Below are positions 27,004 to 35,677 of a DNA stretch of 52,269 nt, piece by piece. The notes below the pieces were generated by a model. The model searched no databases. It was not told the DNA's origin and worked only from the letters and a program-made list of their open reading frames with translations. The translations under genes were made by a program, and so were the position numbers. The DNA lies in the NCBI GenBank assembly GCA_903872505.1, contig CAIQKV010000113.1, positions 1-52,269 of the forward strand, in the 5' to 3' direction. The stretch's first letter is position 1. The number at the start of each line of letters is the position of its first letter. Source of the DNA: an uncultured Opitutia bacterium (lineage in GTDB: Bacteria > Verrucomicrobiota > Verrucomicrobiia > Opitutales > Opitutaceae).

Positions 27004-28017
27004 TCAGTGCGCCCCGCCGTGCGCGGCCCGATACGCGGCCAGGTCGGCCGAGACCTCATCGAAGATTTCCGCCGGTACGAGCGTCCCGCGGATCAGGGGA
27101 TACGACCGCTCCGCCAGCGCCTGCCACGCGGCGTGCACCGCCGGCGTGACCGGCTCGACCACCAGGCCGTTTTTCTTCATCGCGGTGATCGCATCGTCAT
27201 CCTCCGCGCGGGTCTGGGCCCGGATTTTCACGGCGGAAGTCTCGGCGATGGCCTTCAGCTCAAGGCGCAGCGCCGGGGAAAGTTTCTCCCAGGCGTCGCG
27301 GCGGATGACGGCCGCGCCGACCAGCGGCACCCAGTTCAGGTCGAGCATGTACTTCGCCTCGCGGTTGAACTGCAGGGCGTTGGCCAGGAACGGCGGGACC
27401 GGCACGACGCTGATCATGCCGGTGGTCAGCCCGGGCAGGATCTGCTCGGCCTCGAGGCTGACCGGCTGGTAACCGAGCCGGCTCATGATGTCCACCTGCT
27501 CGGGCACGCCGGCGAGGACGAACATCTTCATCTTCCGGAAGTCGTCGGGAAAGGCGGCCGGTTCCTTCGAAAAATAGCGCACCCAGCCGGCGTCGGCCCA
27601 GAACAGCACCTCGAAGCCCTTGGCCCGCAGGCGGGACTCGAGTTCCCCGCGGATTTTCTCGCGCACGTGGTCCACCTCGGCCCAGTTGCGGAACATCATC
27701 GGCATGAGCTGCAGGCTTGAGACCGAGCGGTCGATCTCGGAAATGCCGACCGCGGACAGGAGCGCGGCGTTGATCTGGCGGGCGCGCATTTTCTTCACCA
27801 GCAGGGGCTCGCCGTCCGCCATGCCGGCATAGATGGTCAGCTTGAGCGCCGGGCCGGCGGCCTTCTGCCAGGCCGCGCGCATTTCCATCAGGTTTTTGTG
27901 CGCCGAGGTGCCGACGGGCATGATGGTGGCGAGCTTGATCTCGACCGTGTCGGCCCCCCGGAGGACCGCACCCAGTCCGAAGATCAGCAGCCAGGCGGGC
28001 AAAAGGCGGTGGTTCAT
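27004..28017 (-). CDS. TRAP substrate-binding protein (TPAT-type P subunit)
   Basis: 337 residues with a signal peptide (MNHRLLPAWLLIFGLGAVLRGA). The DctP fold is seen from EIKLATIMPVGTSAHKNLMEM and the central hinge region SLEAEQILPGLTTGMISVVP. Ordinary DctP proteins have a KxR motif whose Arg grips the substrate carboxylate; here the corresponding stretch is RKMKMFVLAG with F166 in the Arg position. This fits the tetratricopeptide-associated (TPAT) subgroup found with TatT, for which hydrophobic or otherwise unusual ligands have been proposed. It lies between the TatT gene (29 bases) and the QM gene (5 bases). Confidence 0.87.
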   Translation of the reverse strand: MNHRLLPAWLLIFGLGAVLRGADTVEIKLATIMPVGTSAHKNLMEMRAAWQKAAGPALKLTIYAGMADGEPLLVKKMRARQINAALLSAVGISEIDRSVSSLQLMPMMFRNWAEVDHVREKIRGELESRLRAKGFEVLFWADAGWVRYFSKEPAAFPDDFRKMKMFVLAGVPEQVDIMSRLGYQPVSLEAEQILPGLTTGMISVVPVPPFLANALQFNREAKYMLDLNWVPLVGAAVIRRDAWEKLSPALRLELKAIAETSAVKIRAQTRAEDDDAITAMKKNGLVVEPVTPAVHAAWQALAERSYPLIRGTLVPAEIFDEVSADLAAYRAAHGGAH

Positions 28018-28046
28018 GGCATTTCTGTTGGGGCAGGATGCACGGC

Positions 28047-28961
28047 TCAGGGCAAGAACAGTTCGTCGGTGCGCGCCAGGAGCCAGCGGGCCCGGCGCTG
28101 CATGACGAGGTTGGCCAGCTGCGTGGCCGGATGCGCCGCGGGGTCGAGCGCGAGCGCGCGCTGGAGCAGGGCGGTGAACTCCGCGCGGTTCTGCTGCGCC
28201 ACCGCGACCGCCTCGGCCAGGCTGACGAGCGGCGCGATCTGCGTGCCGTGGTTCAGCTCCATCGCCCGGTCAAAATGCCGGCGGGCCCGGACCGCCGGGT
28301 CACCCGGGGCGCCGCGCCGCGACATCTCGTAAGTGATCAGGAAGGCGTGGATCGCCCCGCTGTCGTAGCCCTCGTCGAGCTCCAGCGCGCGGTCGATCAG
28401 CGCCTCGACCGGGACGAGGTCGGCGATCAGGTCCGCGTTGTCCTTGCCCAGGTTGATGGCCGCGGCCCAGGCGGTGGCGGTCCAGTAGAGCAGGGGCACG
28501 TCGTCGGCGACGGCGACGCGCACCGCCGCCCGCGGATCCGCGCGCAGCTGGCGCGCGAAGTCGGGATGCGTCGCCTCCAGCCCGCGCAGGCCGTGGTCGC
28601 GGGCCCGGAGATACATCTTCCGGGCCCGGGTGTGCAGCGCGGTGGCGCCGGCATAGTCCTGGTCCGCCTGCAGGTCGGCGTCCTGCTCGATGAAGCAGTA
28701 CGCGTACTGGGTGAAGCCGCTGGCCGCGGCGAGGCGGAGCCCCCGGTGGTCGGGCGTCTCGGCCAGGAGGCTCTCGATCAGCTTCAGGCTGGACGGCGCG
28801 GCCGCCCGGATCAGTTCCGGGTCATCGTCGGAGGCAAACGCGGACCCGCCCTCGGCGAGGGCGTTGCCGACCTGCTTGACGGCGGCGTGCTTCACCGTGG
28901 TGCAGCCGGGACCGGCGAGCAGCCAGCAACCCAGCAGGGGAACGAGGCATTTGGCATTCAC
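28047..28961 (-). CDS. TRAP transporter TatT component (TPR-like lipoprotein)
   Basis: About 304 residues from a GTG at 28961; a longer frame from 29027 is open. VGNALAEGGSAFASDDDPELIR and ESLLAETPDHRGLRLAAASGFTQYAYCF are strong marks of the TatT family, represented by Tp0956 of Treponema, whose helical repeats form a trimer that docks the P protein. The leader has two Cys that could be lipidated (LLGC, GPGC); neither is a perfect lipobox. It is first in the TatT-P-QM operon. Together with the unusual P protein, it marks this as a TPAT system. Confidence 0.85.
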   Translation of the reverse strand: MNAKCLVPLLGCWLLAGPGCTTVKHAAVKQVGNALAEGGSAFASDDDPELIRAAAPSSLKLIESLLAETPDHRGLRLAAASGFTQYAYCFIEQDADLQADQDYAGATALHTRARKMYLRARDHGLRGLEATHPDFARQLRADPRAAVRVAVADDVPLLYWTATAWAAAINLGKDNADLIADLVPVEALIDRALELDEGYDSGAIHAFLITYEMSRRGAPGDPAVRARRHFDRAMELNHGTQIAPLVSLAEAVAVAQQNRAEFTALLQRALALDPAAHPATQLANLVMQRRARWLLARTDELFLP

Positions 28962-29070
28962 GATGGACGAGGCAAAGAAAGAGGGGTGAAACGGGCGGTG
29001 GAAAGCGAGAAACGGGGCTATCTGCAAGGAACCCCGCGGTCAATCGGGCTCGCGATCATCGCCGCTGTGA

Positions 29071-29100
29071 TCACGCCCCCACCTGACCACCGGGGCGTGA
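29071..29100. terminator. Hairpin between the PEP-CTERM and TatT genes
   Basis: Perfect 9-base arms (29071-29079 and 29092-29100, core CACGCCCC/GGGGCGTG) enclose a 12-base loop. On the plus strand a short CCGCTTTT follows; on the minus strand no T run follows. It lies just after the stop of the minus-strand PEP-CTERM gene and before the TatT start, so it could end the PEP-CTERM transcript, but the missing U tract weakens this. Confidence 0.4.
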
Positions 29101-29142
29101 CCGCTTTTCTGCGCGAGATAGCCAGGAGTCGCGACCTGACCG

Positions 29143-29874
29143 CTACGGCTGCGCCGGGCTGCCCAAACCGGGGACAGCCGCGCGGCTCCGGCGACGGGCC
29201 GTGAATCCGAGCAGTCCCAGTCCGGCACCCAGCAGCGCCCAGGTTTCCGGCTCGGGGACGGCAATGGGCATGTCACCATACTGGATGTGGTCGATTTCAA
29301 TGCCGCCTGAGGAATTGGAAATGAAGATCGAACCGATCCCAGCCGCAGACTGCGCGCCGAAGAAGCGGTCCTCCCCGGTGGTGCCGGAAATGCTGCCGTC
29401 GGGAATTCCGCTGAAGGTCTGGGCCAGCAGCAGGGCCCCGCTGCCATCGAAGGCCTTGAAGGTGATGGTGCCGGCACCGTCGGTCCAGACCAGCCCGAAG
29501 GCGGTGGGCAGTGTATTGCCATTGAACGTGAAGGTGACCCCGGTGCTGCCGCTGCCCGAGAACCAGCTGCTGCCCGTCACGCCCGAGCCATCGATGCTAC
29601 CGTCGTCGCCATCGACCGAGTCCCGCAGGCCATTGAACTGACCGGGACCGATGACGCTGCCGGCGCTGCCGGTCAGATTGCCGTCAAGACGGCCGTCCTC
29701 GAGGTTGTCGAGAAAAGTGGGCGACCCGCCCTGGTAAAAGCCGACCGGGATATCAGCGGTTGAAAGATAGGGGGTGGGCCCGAACAAAGTCTGGCCGGCG
29801 GCCCGCCCTGGCAAGGCAGCCAACGCGATCAAGGCCAGCGCCACGGCGCAACGATTTCTGTGATGAACAAGCAC
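29143..29874 (-). CDS. PEP-CTERM sorting-domain protein
   Basis: 243 residues. The signal peptide is followed by a low-complexity region rich in Gly, Ser, Asp and Thr (repeated DGS, GSG and TG pairs) that probably forms a beta-sandwich, and then the sorting tail AVPEPETWALLGAGLGLLGFTARRRSR. A 12-residue extension after the Arg cluster is slightly longer than usual. It should be processed by an exosortase and exported to the matrix. There is no catalytic motif. It is encoded alone, upstream of TatT in the same direction but separated by a hairpin. Confidence 0.85.
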   Translation of the reverse strand: MLVHHRNRCAVALALIALAALPGRAAGQTLFGPTPYLSTADIPVGFYQGGSPTFLDNLEDGRLDGNLTGSAGSVIGPGQFNGLRDSVDGDDGSIDGSGVTGSSWFSGSGSTGVTFTFNGNTLPTAFGLVWTDGAGTITFKAFDGSGALLLAQTFSGIPDGSISGTTGEDRFFGAQSAAGIGSIFISNSSGGIEIDHIQYGDMPIAVPEPETWALLGAGLGLLGFTARRRSRAAVPGLGSPAQP

Positions 29875-30022
29875 GGGCTTCCTCTTGGGGAGGTGGTTGT
29901 GGTTGGAAAAACCGCAATGTCGAATGCGAAAACGGGGAAGGCTCCTGCTGACACCGCCCGGGCAAGCCTCCGGACTTACGCTTCCTCCTTTGACCTTACC
30001 CCTTGCACCTCGAGGCTGCGCC

Positions 30023-31156
30023 TCAGTCGCCCAGGCAGGTGCCGACGCGGCGGGCCGCCCGCACCCACTCGTGGTCCGTGGGTACCAGCTTGAGGTTGCC
30101 GGCCACGTCCGTGATGGGCACGGCGGTGGTGGTGTTGCCCCGGGCGGCCACCATCACGCCGAACCGGCCTTCCTTGATGAGCGACACGCAGGCCGAGCCC
30201 AGCCGCGTCGCCAGGATACGGTCCGTCACGGAGGGCGTGCCGCCGCGCTGCACGTAGCCGAGAATGGTGACCCGCGCCTCCAGCCCGGTGAGTTCCTCGA
30301 GCTGCCGGGCCAGGCGCAGGGTGTTCCCGGCGTGGCGGAGATCGAGTTCCTTCAACTCCGCCTTGGCAATTTTGCGCTTCTCGGCGGTGCGGGCCTGCTG
30401 TTTCTTGCGCTTGGCCACGGCAAAGGCGGCCGCGGTTTCGTGGGACAGCGCGCCCTCCGCCACCGCCACGATGCTGAAGTTGGCGCGCCCGCCCTCGGCC
30501 CGGCGCGCGATCGCCGCGGCGATTTTTTCCGGCGTGTAGGGGATTTCCGGGATGAGAATCACGTCGGCCCCGCCGCCGATGCCGGCGCCGAGCGTCAGCC
30601 AGCCGGCCCGGTGGCCCATGATTTCCGCGACGATGATGCGGTGGTGGCTATGCGCGGTGCTGTGCAGGCGGTCGAGCGCCTCGGAGGCGATGCCGAGGGC
30701 GGTGTCGAAGCCGATGGTCGCGTCCGTCAGCGGCACGTCGTTGTCGATGGTCTTGGGCAGGGTGACGATGTTGAGGCCGGCCTTGACGAGCCGGAGCGCG
30801 TTCTTGTGGGTGCCGCCACCGCCGATGCAGACGAGGGCCGACAGCCGGTGCCGCCGGTAGTTCGCGGCGATCGTGTCCGTCATGTCGCGGACCTGCCCGT
30901 CGATCTCCATGCGGTGGGGTTTCTCTCGGCTGGTGCCGAGGATCGTCCCGCCCACGGTCAGGATTCCGGAGAGCGCCGGCTTGTCCAGCGGCAGCCAGTG
31001 GTCCTCGGCGAGGCCGAGAAAGCCGTCGCGGAAGCCCAACACCTCCCAGCCAAATTCACCGATGGCGGCCTTGCCGACCGCGCGGATGGCTGCGTTCAAC
31101 CCGGGGCTGTCGCCGCCCGCCGTGAGGATGCCGATCCGCTTTGCCGTATTTTTCAT
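30023..31156 (-). CDS. 6-phosphofructokinase (PfkA-like, G/K subgroup)
   Basis: 377 residues. [12 protein letters not shown] (14-25) binds the nucleotide and PKTIDND (134-140) carries the catalytic Asp138. Two positions separate ATP from pyrophosphate enzymes: the residue after the Mg-binding Asp is Gly (G115) and the TIDND-preceding site is Lys (K135), the combination of the Streptomyces-type ATP subgroup. The Mg-binding Asp itself is replaced by Gly (IGGGGT) and the usual MGR is MGH. I recall similar IGGGGTxKNA sequences in other phyla, so this looks like a conserved subfamily and not decay. A Lys-rich insert (about 230-255) is present. Cytoplasmic; glycolysis. Confidence 0.87.
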   Translation of the reverse strand: MKNTAKRIGILTAGGDSPGLNAAIRAVGKAAIGEFGWEVLGFRDGFLGLAEDHWLPLDKPALSGILTVGGTILGTSREKPHRMEIDGQVRDMTDTIAANYRRHRLSALVCIGGGGTHKNALRLVKAGLNIVTLPKTIDNDVPLTDATIGFDTALGIASEALDRLHSTAHSHHRIIVAEIMGHRAGWLTLGAGIGGGADVILIPEIPYTPEKIAAAIARRAEGGRANFSIVAVAEGALSHETAAAFAVAKRKKQQARTAEKRKIAKAELKELDLRHAGNTLRLARQLEELTGLEARVTILGYVQRGGTPSVTDRILATRLGSACVSLIKEGRFGVMVAARGNTTTAVPITDVAGNLKLVPTDHEWVRAARRVGTCLGD

Positions 31157-31300
31157 GGGAGTTCGCGAAGCCTAATGCCAGCCGCGGCGCCATCGAGCGG
31201 GAAATTGCAAGGCGGGGAGGGGCCGGGCGCGACCTGCGACCAGGCCGGGTGCGCGCCGCTGCATTCAGTCCTGAGTCGAACCCGGCCCCGGCCGGCCCGC

Positions 31301-32296
31301 TCAGGCGCGAAAGACCGGGTCCAGGCCGGCGGCGAGTGCCTCCAGTTCCTTCGCCTCCGGCTCCGTCAGCGGCCGGAACCGTGACGCCATGTCCAGCGCG
31401 ACCCGGAACAGCGACTCCTCCCCGGGGGGCAGCGCCGCCGTCACCGGCTGGCCCAGCGTGAACCGCAGCGCCAACTCGGCCTCATGCGGGTCGGTGAGCG
31501 GCTGATACCAGCACTTGGCGTACTTCTTCCGGTCCGGGTGGTTGGCGGGCCATTTCTGCCGCGCCAGCATCTTGAGCGCGAGCCGCGCCAAGCCCTTGGC
31601 CTGGGCCTTGGCCATGATCTGCGGGCCGAAATGACCGATGTGGTAGGTGGCGAAGTTCACCGGGAACAGGATCGAGTCGAAGTCGAAGCGGTCCATCGCG
31701 GCGAACGCCGCCTCCACGGAATGGGCCGAGAAACCCAGGTGACGCACCTGGCCGCTCTGTCTCGCCTCGGCCAGGGTCTCGATCGCCCCGCCCTTGGCAA
31801 ACACCGCGTCGATGTCCTTCGCGACATCGGTCACCGCATGCAGCTGGTAGAGGTCGACGTAGTCCGTGCGGAGCCGGGTCAGCGATTGCTGGAGCTCCGT
31901 CGCGGCGCCCGCCCGGCTGCGCTGCGTGGTCTTGCAGGCGAGAAAGACGCGCGGCCGGTGCGGCACCAGCGCGGGGCCGAGCCGCTCCTCCGCGTTGCCG
32001 TAGGAGGGGGCCACGTCGAAATAGTTCACGCCGCGCTCGACAAACTCCGCCACGATGCGGTCGGCGTGGGCCTGCTCGGCATTCATCACGACAATGCCGC
32101 CCATCCCGATGATCGAGAGCTCGACACCGTGCTTGCCGAACGGCCGGCGGGGCAGGAGGGGGGCGTTGGCGGAGGGCGCGGTCATGCGTTGAAGCGTTTG
32201 GGTCCAGGCCGGGTTGGCGGCCAGCGCCGCGACGGACAGGGCGGCGACGCGGACGAACCTTCGCCGGCTGCAGTTGGCGGAATCAGGTGATTCCAT
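31301..32296 (-). CDS. Aldo/keto reductase with Tat signal
   Basis: 331 residues. A twin-arginine leader (SRRRFVRVAALSVAALAA) precedes a full AKR barrel. The catalytic tetrad can be read: Asp and Tyr in FDVAPSYGNAE, Lys in ACKTTQR, His in YQLHAV. The C-terminal NADPH site is shortened. Such Tat-exported reductases are frequent in Planctomycetes and Verrucomicrobia and are often encoded with sugar-acting genes; here no partner is adjacent. Confidence 0.85.
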   Translation of the reverse strand: MESPDSANCSRRRFVRVAALSVAALAANPAWTQTLQRMTAPSANAPLLPRRPFGKHGVELSIIGMGGIVVMNAEQAHADRIVAEFVERGVNYFDVAPSYGNAEERLGPALVPHRPRVFLACKTTQRSRAGAATELQQSLTRLRTDYVDLYQLHAVTDVAKDIDAVFAKGGAIETLAEARQSGQVRHLGFSAHSVEAAFAAMDRFDFDSILFPVNFATYHIGHFGPQIMAKAQAKGLARLALKMLARQKWPANHPDRKKYAKCWYQPLTDPHEAELALRFTLGQPVTAALPPGEESLFRVALDMASRFRPLTEPEAKELEALAAGLDPVFRA

Positions 32297-32364
32297 GTCC
32301 GGCTAGGTTCCAAAACCACGGGTAAAAGTCAATGGATGGGCCAGGATGAACCACGCCAAAGAGA

Positions 32365-34335
32365 TTACGAAAGCGTGAGGGCGCGAAGCCGCCAGCCAGT
32401 GGCGAAGTAGAACGTGCGTCCGATCCACGGGCCGGGGACATTGATCATGTCTCCTTCGGGCGCGCGCCAGACTACTTCGGTCTCACAGGTGCCGGCCTGC
32501 ACGCGATACAACACGCGCTCGGTGACGCCATAAGTCGCCCCATCGGGCCCCGGGAAAATGGTGAACTGGGAGTGCTCGATCGTCTGGCCCAGTTCCCCGG
32601 GCAACACCGCCTCGCAGATAATTTTGCGGGCGCCGGGATCGAGCAGCATCAGGCGCAGGCGGCCGTCACCCACGGCACCCATGGTGCCTGACGCGTAGCG
32701 CGTGTAGCCGACGAGGGCATAGACGCAGTCACCGGCGGTGGGCGAGAGCGCGTAGACACTGGCCAGGTGGCCGCGACCAAAATCGCCGACATAAACCGGG
32801 GCGTCGCCGGCCGGATCCCAGAGCACGAAGGCACCGTTCTTTGCCTTGATCTTCGTGCCGGTGCCACCCTCGGCGCACAGGCCGACGAGCAGCTGTTTCA
32901 ACTTCGGCAGCCACAACATGGAGAATGGCGCACAATCCGGCACGAGGTGGCGGTGGCTGGCGTGCGCGCCGGTCTTGGGGTCGAGCCAGGCCAGGGTGCC
33001 GCCCCAGGTGCCATAGTCGGGCAGCGAGCCGATCCACATCTTTTCGGGCACGGGTGTGCCATCCGCCTTGGTCAGCGGCGGCACGATGGCCATCGCGGCC
33101 GGGCGGATGCCCACCTCGTCCAGGCGACCGATGTCCCGCGGGTTGGCCGTGGCGTCGGTGCCGTAGCGGTAGGGCTGGCGGGGATCGTAAAGTGAAATGC
33201 GCGACTGCGGATAGGAGGCGAGCGCCATGGTGCCGTCGCTGAAGTTGCCCAGCGTGTAGGCCTCGCCCAGCGACACGCTGCAGCGGCCGAGATTGACCAT
33301 GCCCGAGCCGTCAGGCGCGCAGCGAAACAGGTGCTCGGGCAGAAAACTGGAGCCATAAAGCAGGCCGTCGGGTCCGTGGTGGATGACAAAAAGGTTGGAA
33401 CCGCCGCCCTGCCAGTCGAGGTCGAGGGTACGGGGGGCGACGCCGGGCGTGGTGCTGGTGAGCAGGATTTTTTTGAAGAGGCCGGCGCCTTCCTCCCCGT
33501 CGGCCCAGCCGGCAACGACGCCGTCGGGCATCGGCAGCACTTCCTGATAGCCGTGCTTGTAGGTGGCGTGGATGCCGGGCATCTGCGGAGGCAGGTAGGT
33601 CACGGGCTCGAGTTCCATGCCGCGGACGCGGAAATTGCCGGCGTGCGACTCCAGATAGAGCAGGCCATCGAGGCCCTTGAAGAAAACGACACGCTGCGAC
33701 TTGTCCTCGGGGTTGCTGACCCCGGGCCCGACGCTCTGGTGGGCGCCGGTCTGCGGGTTGAGCGTGACGAGATGGGGATGCACGACCTTGGTCAGGGCGG
33801 CGATGGTGCCGTCGACACCGGCGAGCGGGTAAAGGTATTGGTCGGTGTCGTCCATCATGCCGAAGCGCGTGAACTGGCCGGAGGCGGGGTCGAAGCGGGT
33901 GAGCACACAGGCAGGATAAGCACCGATCCAAATCGAACCGTCCGGCGCCTCGTTGATGCCGCAGGGAAAAATGGCGCGCTCGCCGTCGATGGCGCCGAGA
34001 TCCTCCAGGCCGCGCTCGGCGTGCGCGGGATCGTAGCGCAGCAGGTGGCCGTCGGAGGCTGAGCCGACGTAGAGCGCGCCGGTGTGCGGGCAGCGAAACG
34101 AAGCCGTGGGGTATTGCTGCGCCGCGGAGGGGGCGTGGAACTGGCGGCAGTGGCCGGTCGCGAGGTCGATATCGAGCACGAACAGGCCTCCGTTGTTCTG
34201 GCCCATCGAGGCAAGGAGCGAGGCCTTGCCATCGGGGCCGCGGCCGGGATGGAGGCGGACCCAGTTGACGGCTTTCACGGGAATGCCGAGCTCGCGAATA
34301 GTGGGGGCAGAGGCAGGCGAGGTGGGGAGGGACAT
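32365..34335 (-). CDS. Large beta-propeller protein of unknown function
   Basis: 656 residues with no signal peptide from the chosen start (ATG 34335). A longer frame from 34410 would overlap the DegT gene by 11 bases. Repeats with LYVGSASDGHLLRYDP, IWIGAYPACVLTRFDP and LLYGSSFLPEHLFRC patterns (YxGxxxxxHLxxYD) suggest seven or more propeller blades of the SMP-30/streptogramin-lyase-like type. No catalytic motif is recognised. It is the last gene of the minus-strand group Gfo/Idh, URO-D, MFS, DegT. The gap to DegT is 64 bases. Confidence 0.72.
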   Translation of the reverse strand: MSLPTSPASAPTIRELGIPVKAVNWVRLHPGRGPDGKASLLASMGQNNGGLFVLDIDLATGHCRQFHAPSAAQQYPTASFRCPHTGALYVGSASDGHLLRYDPAHAERGLEDLGAIDGERAIFPCGINEAPDGSIWIGAYPACVLTRFDPASGQFTRFGMMDDTDQYLYPLAGVDGTIAALTKVVHPHLVTLNPQTGAHQSVGPGVSNPEDKSQRVVFFKGLDGLLYLESHAGNFRVRGMELEPVTYLPPQMPGIHATYKHGYQEVLPMPDGVVAGWADGEEGAGLFKKILLTSTTPGVAPRTLDLDWQGGGSNLFVIHHGPDGLLYGSSFLPEHLFRCAPDGSGMVNLGRCSVSLGEAYTLGNFSDGTMALASYPQSRISLYDPRQPYRYGTDATANPRDIGRLDEVGIRPAAMAIVPPLTKADGTPVPEKMWIGSLPDYGTWGGTLAWLDPKTGAHASHRHLVPDCAPFSMLWLPKLKQLLVGLCAEGGTGTKIKAKNGAFVLWDPAGDAPVYVGDFGRGHLASVYALSPTAGDCVYALVGYTRYASGTMGAVGDGRLRLMLLDPGARKIICEAVLPGELGQTIEHSQFTIFPGPDGATYGVTERVLYRVQAGTCETEVVWRAPEGDMINVPGPWIGRTFYFATGWRLRALTLS

Positions 34336-34399
34336 GGTGATAAATCGAGGGAGCAGGAGTGATATTAGTGAAAATCCAGGTGAAAATATTCGCCGCCGG

Positions 34400-35620
34400 T
34401 CATTTCTCAAACCGCTTGAGGACGGTGCGAATCGCGTGGGCGACTTTTCCGATGTACGCCTCGGTCATCGCCTCATTGATCGGCAATTTCAGGCAGTCCT
34501 CGAGGATGGCCTCGGTCGTCGGACAGGAGACCTTCCGGTAATCCATCTTGGTCAGGCCGGAGTCGCGCACCGGCCAGGTCCCGCCGAAGATATCGTGGTT
34601 CTGGAAGACCGCCCAGCGGTAGGCGGCCTTGCGAAGCAGCAGGACGCTGCAGGCCACGCCCTCGGCGGTGAGCGCGGCGGCCAGTTCGGCGCGGGGCTTG
34701 GCGAAGCGCGGCAGTTCGAGCCGCAGCATGTAGAACCAGTAGCTGTGGGTGTTGCCGGGCTGCACGAGCGGCGTCAGGACGCCCGGCGTTCCGGCCAGCT
34801 GCGCGGTCAGCAATTCGCCGGCGCGGTTCCGGCGGGCGATGATGTCGGGGAGTTTCTTCATCTGCGCGGCCGCCACCGCGGACTGCGGCTCGCTGATGCG
34901 GTAGTTGGGGGCGAGGGTCTCGGGATCACGACCGCCCTCGGCCCGGCCGTAGTCCTTGTCGGCCCAGTTGTTCAGGCCCGGGCCGTAGCGTTCGTTGTTG
35001 CTGCCCATGATGCCGGCGTCGCCACAGCCGATGTGCTTGAAATCGTTGAGCGAGAAACAGCCGAAGTCGCCGATGGTGCCGACGGGCCGGCCCTGCCAGC
35101 GCGCGCCCCACGCCTGGGCGCAGTCCTCGATCAGGGCCAGCTTGTGCTCCCGGGCGATGGCCGTGAGTGCGGCCAGGTCGCAGGGATTGCCCGCCAGATG
35201 CACAGCCATGATGGCGCGGGTCTTCGGCGTGATCCGGCGGCGCACGTCGGCGGGATCCAGCGTGTAGGTGCGCGGATCGACATCGGCAAAAACCGGCACG
35301 CCCTGCTGGTAGAGGATCCCGATGTACGAGCCCATGTCGCTGATCGGCGGCACGATGACCTCGTCGCCGGGCCGCAGGCGCAGGGCGGACACCGCGACGT
35401 GCAGCGACGCGGTGCCGGACGAGCAGGGCAGGACGTATTTCAGCGGATAATGGCGGCGGAACTCGTCGACCAGCGCCGTGGTCTGCGGGCCCTTCCAATA
35501 AAACAGCGAGGGCTGGTCCACCATCGCGGTGAGCCGTTCCAGTTCGGCGGCGCCCCAGCGCTTGGGCTGCGGCAGCGGTTCATCAACCAGGGGGCGGACG
35601 GGCGGGGTCGGGTTATTCAT
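34400..35620 (-). CDS. DegT/DnrJ/EryC1-family PLP aminotransferase
   Basis: 406 residues. The PLP lysine is K195 in FSLNDFKHIGCGDAG and the ring-stacking Asp is D166 in LIEDCAQAWGA. PCSSGTASLHVAVSAL (65-80) is the phosphate-binding segment. These enzymes aminate keto-sugars. With a Gfo/Idh oxidoreductase in the same cluster this suggests oxidation and amination (or, reversed, deamination) of a cyclic polyol or sugar. The ATG at 35620 fits the family start. It lies 57 bases after the MFS gene. Confidence 0.88.
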   Translation of the reverse strand: MNNPTPPVRPLVDEPLPQPKRWGAAELERLTAMVDQPSLFYWKGPQTTALVDEFRRHYPLKYVLPCSSGTASLHVAVSALRLRPGDEVIVPPISDMGSYIGILYQQGVPVFADVDPRTYTLDPADVRRRITPKTRAIMAVHLAGNPCDLAALTAIAREHKLALIEDCAQAWGARWQGRPVGTIGDFGCFSLNDFKHIGCGDAGIMGSNNERYGPGLNNWADKDYGRAEGGRDPETLAPNYRISEPQSAVAAAQMKKLPDIIARRNRAGELLTAQLAGTPGVLTPLVQPGNTHSYWFYMLRLELPRFAKPRAELAAALTAEGVACSVLLLRKAAYRWAVFQNHDIFGGTWPVRDSGLTKMDYRKVSCPTTEAILEDCLKLPINEAMTEAYIGKVAHAIRTVLKRFEK

Positions 35621-35677
35621 GGCGGAAGAAAAGTCTGGGGGTGCGCGGCGCGGCACGCAATGCGGGCCAGCGCAGGT

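Noticed and set aside
25358..27472. 704-codon open frame on the plus strand opposite the TRAP permease
   Set aside because: Polar, repetitive Gln/Arg/Asp composition without motifs, over a clear TRAP permease.
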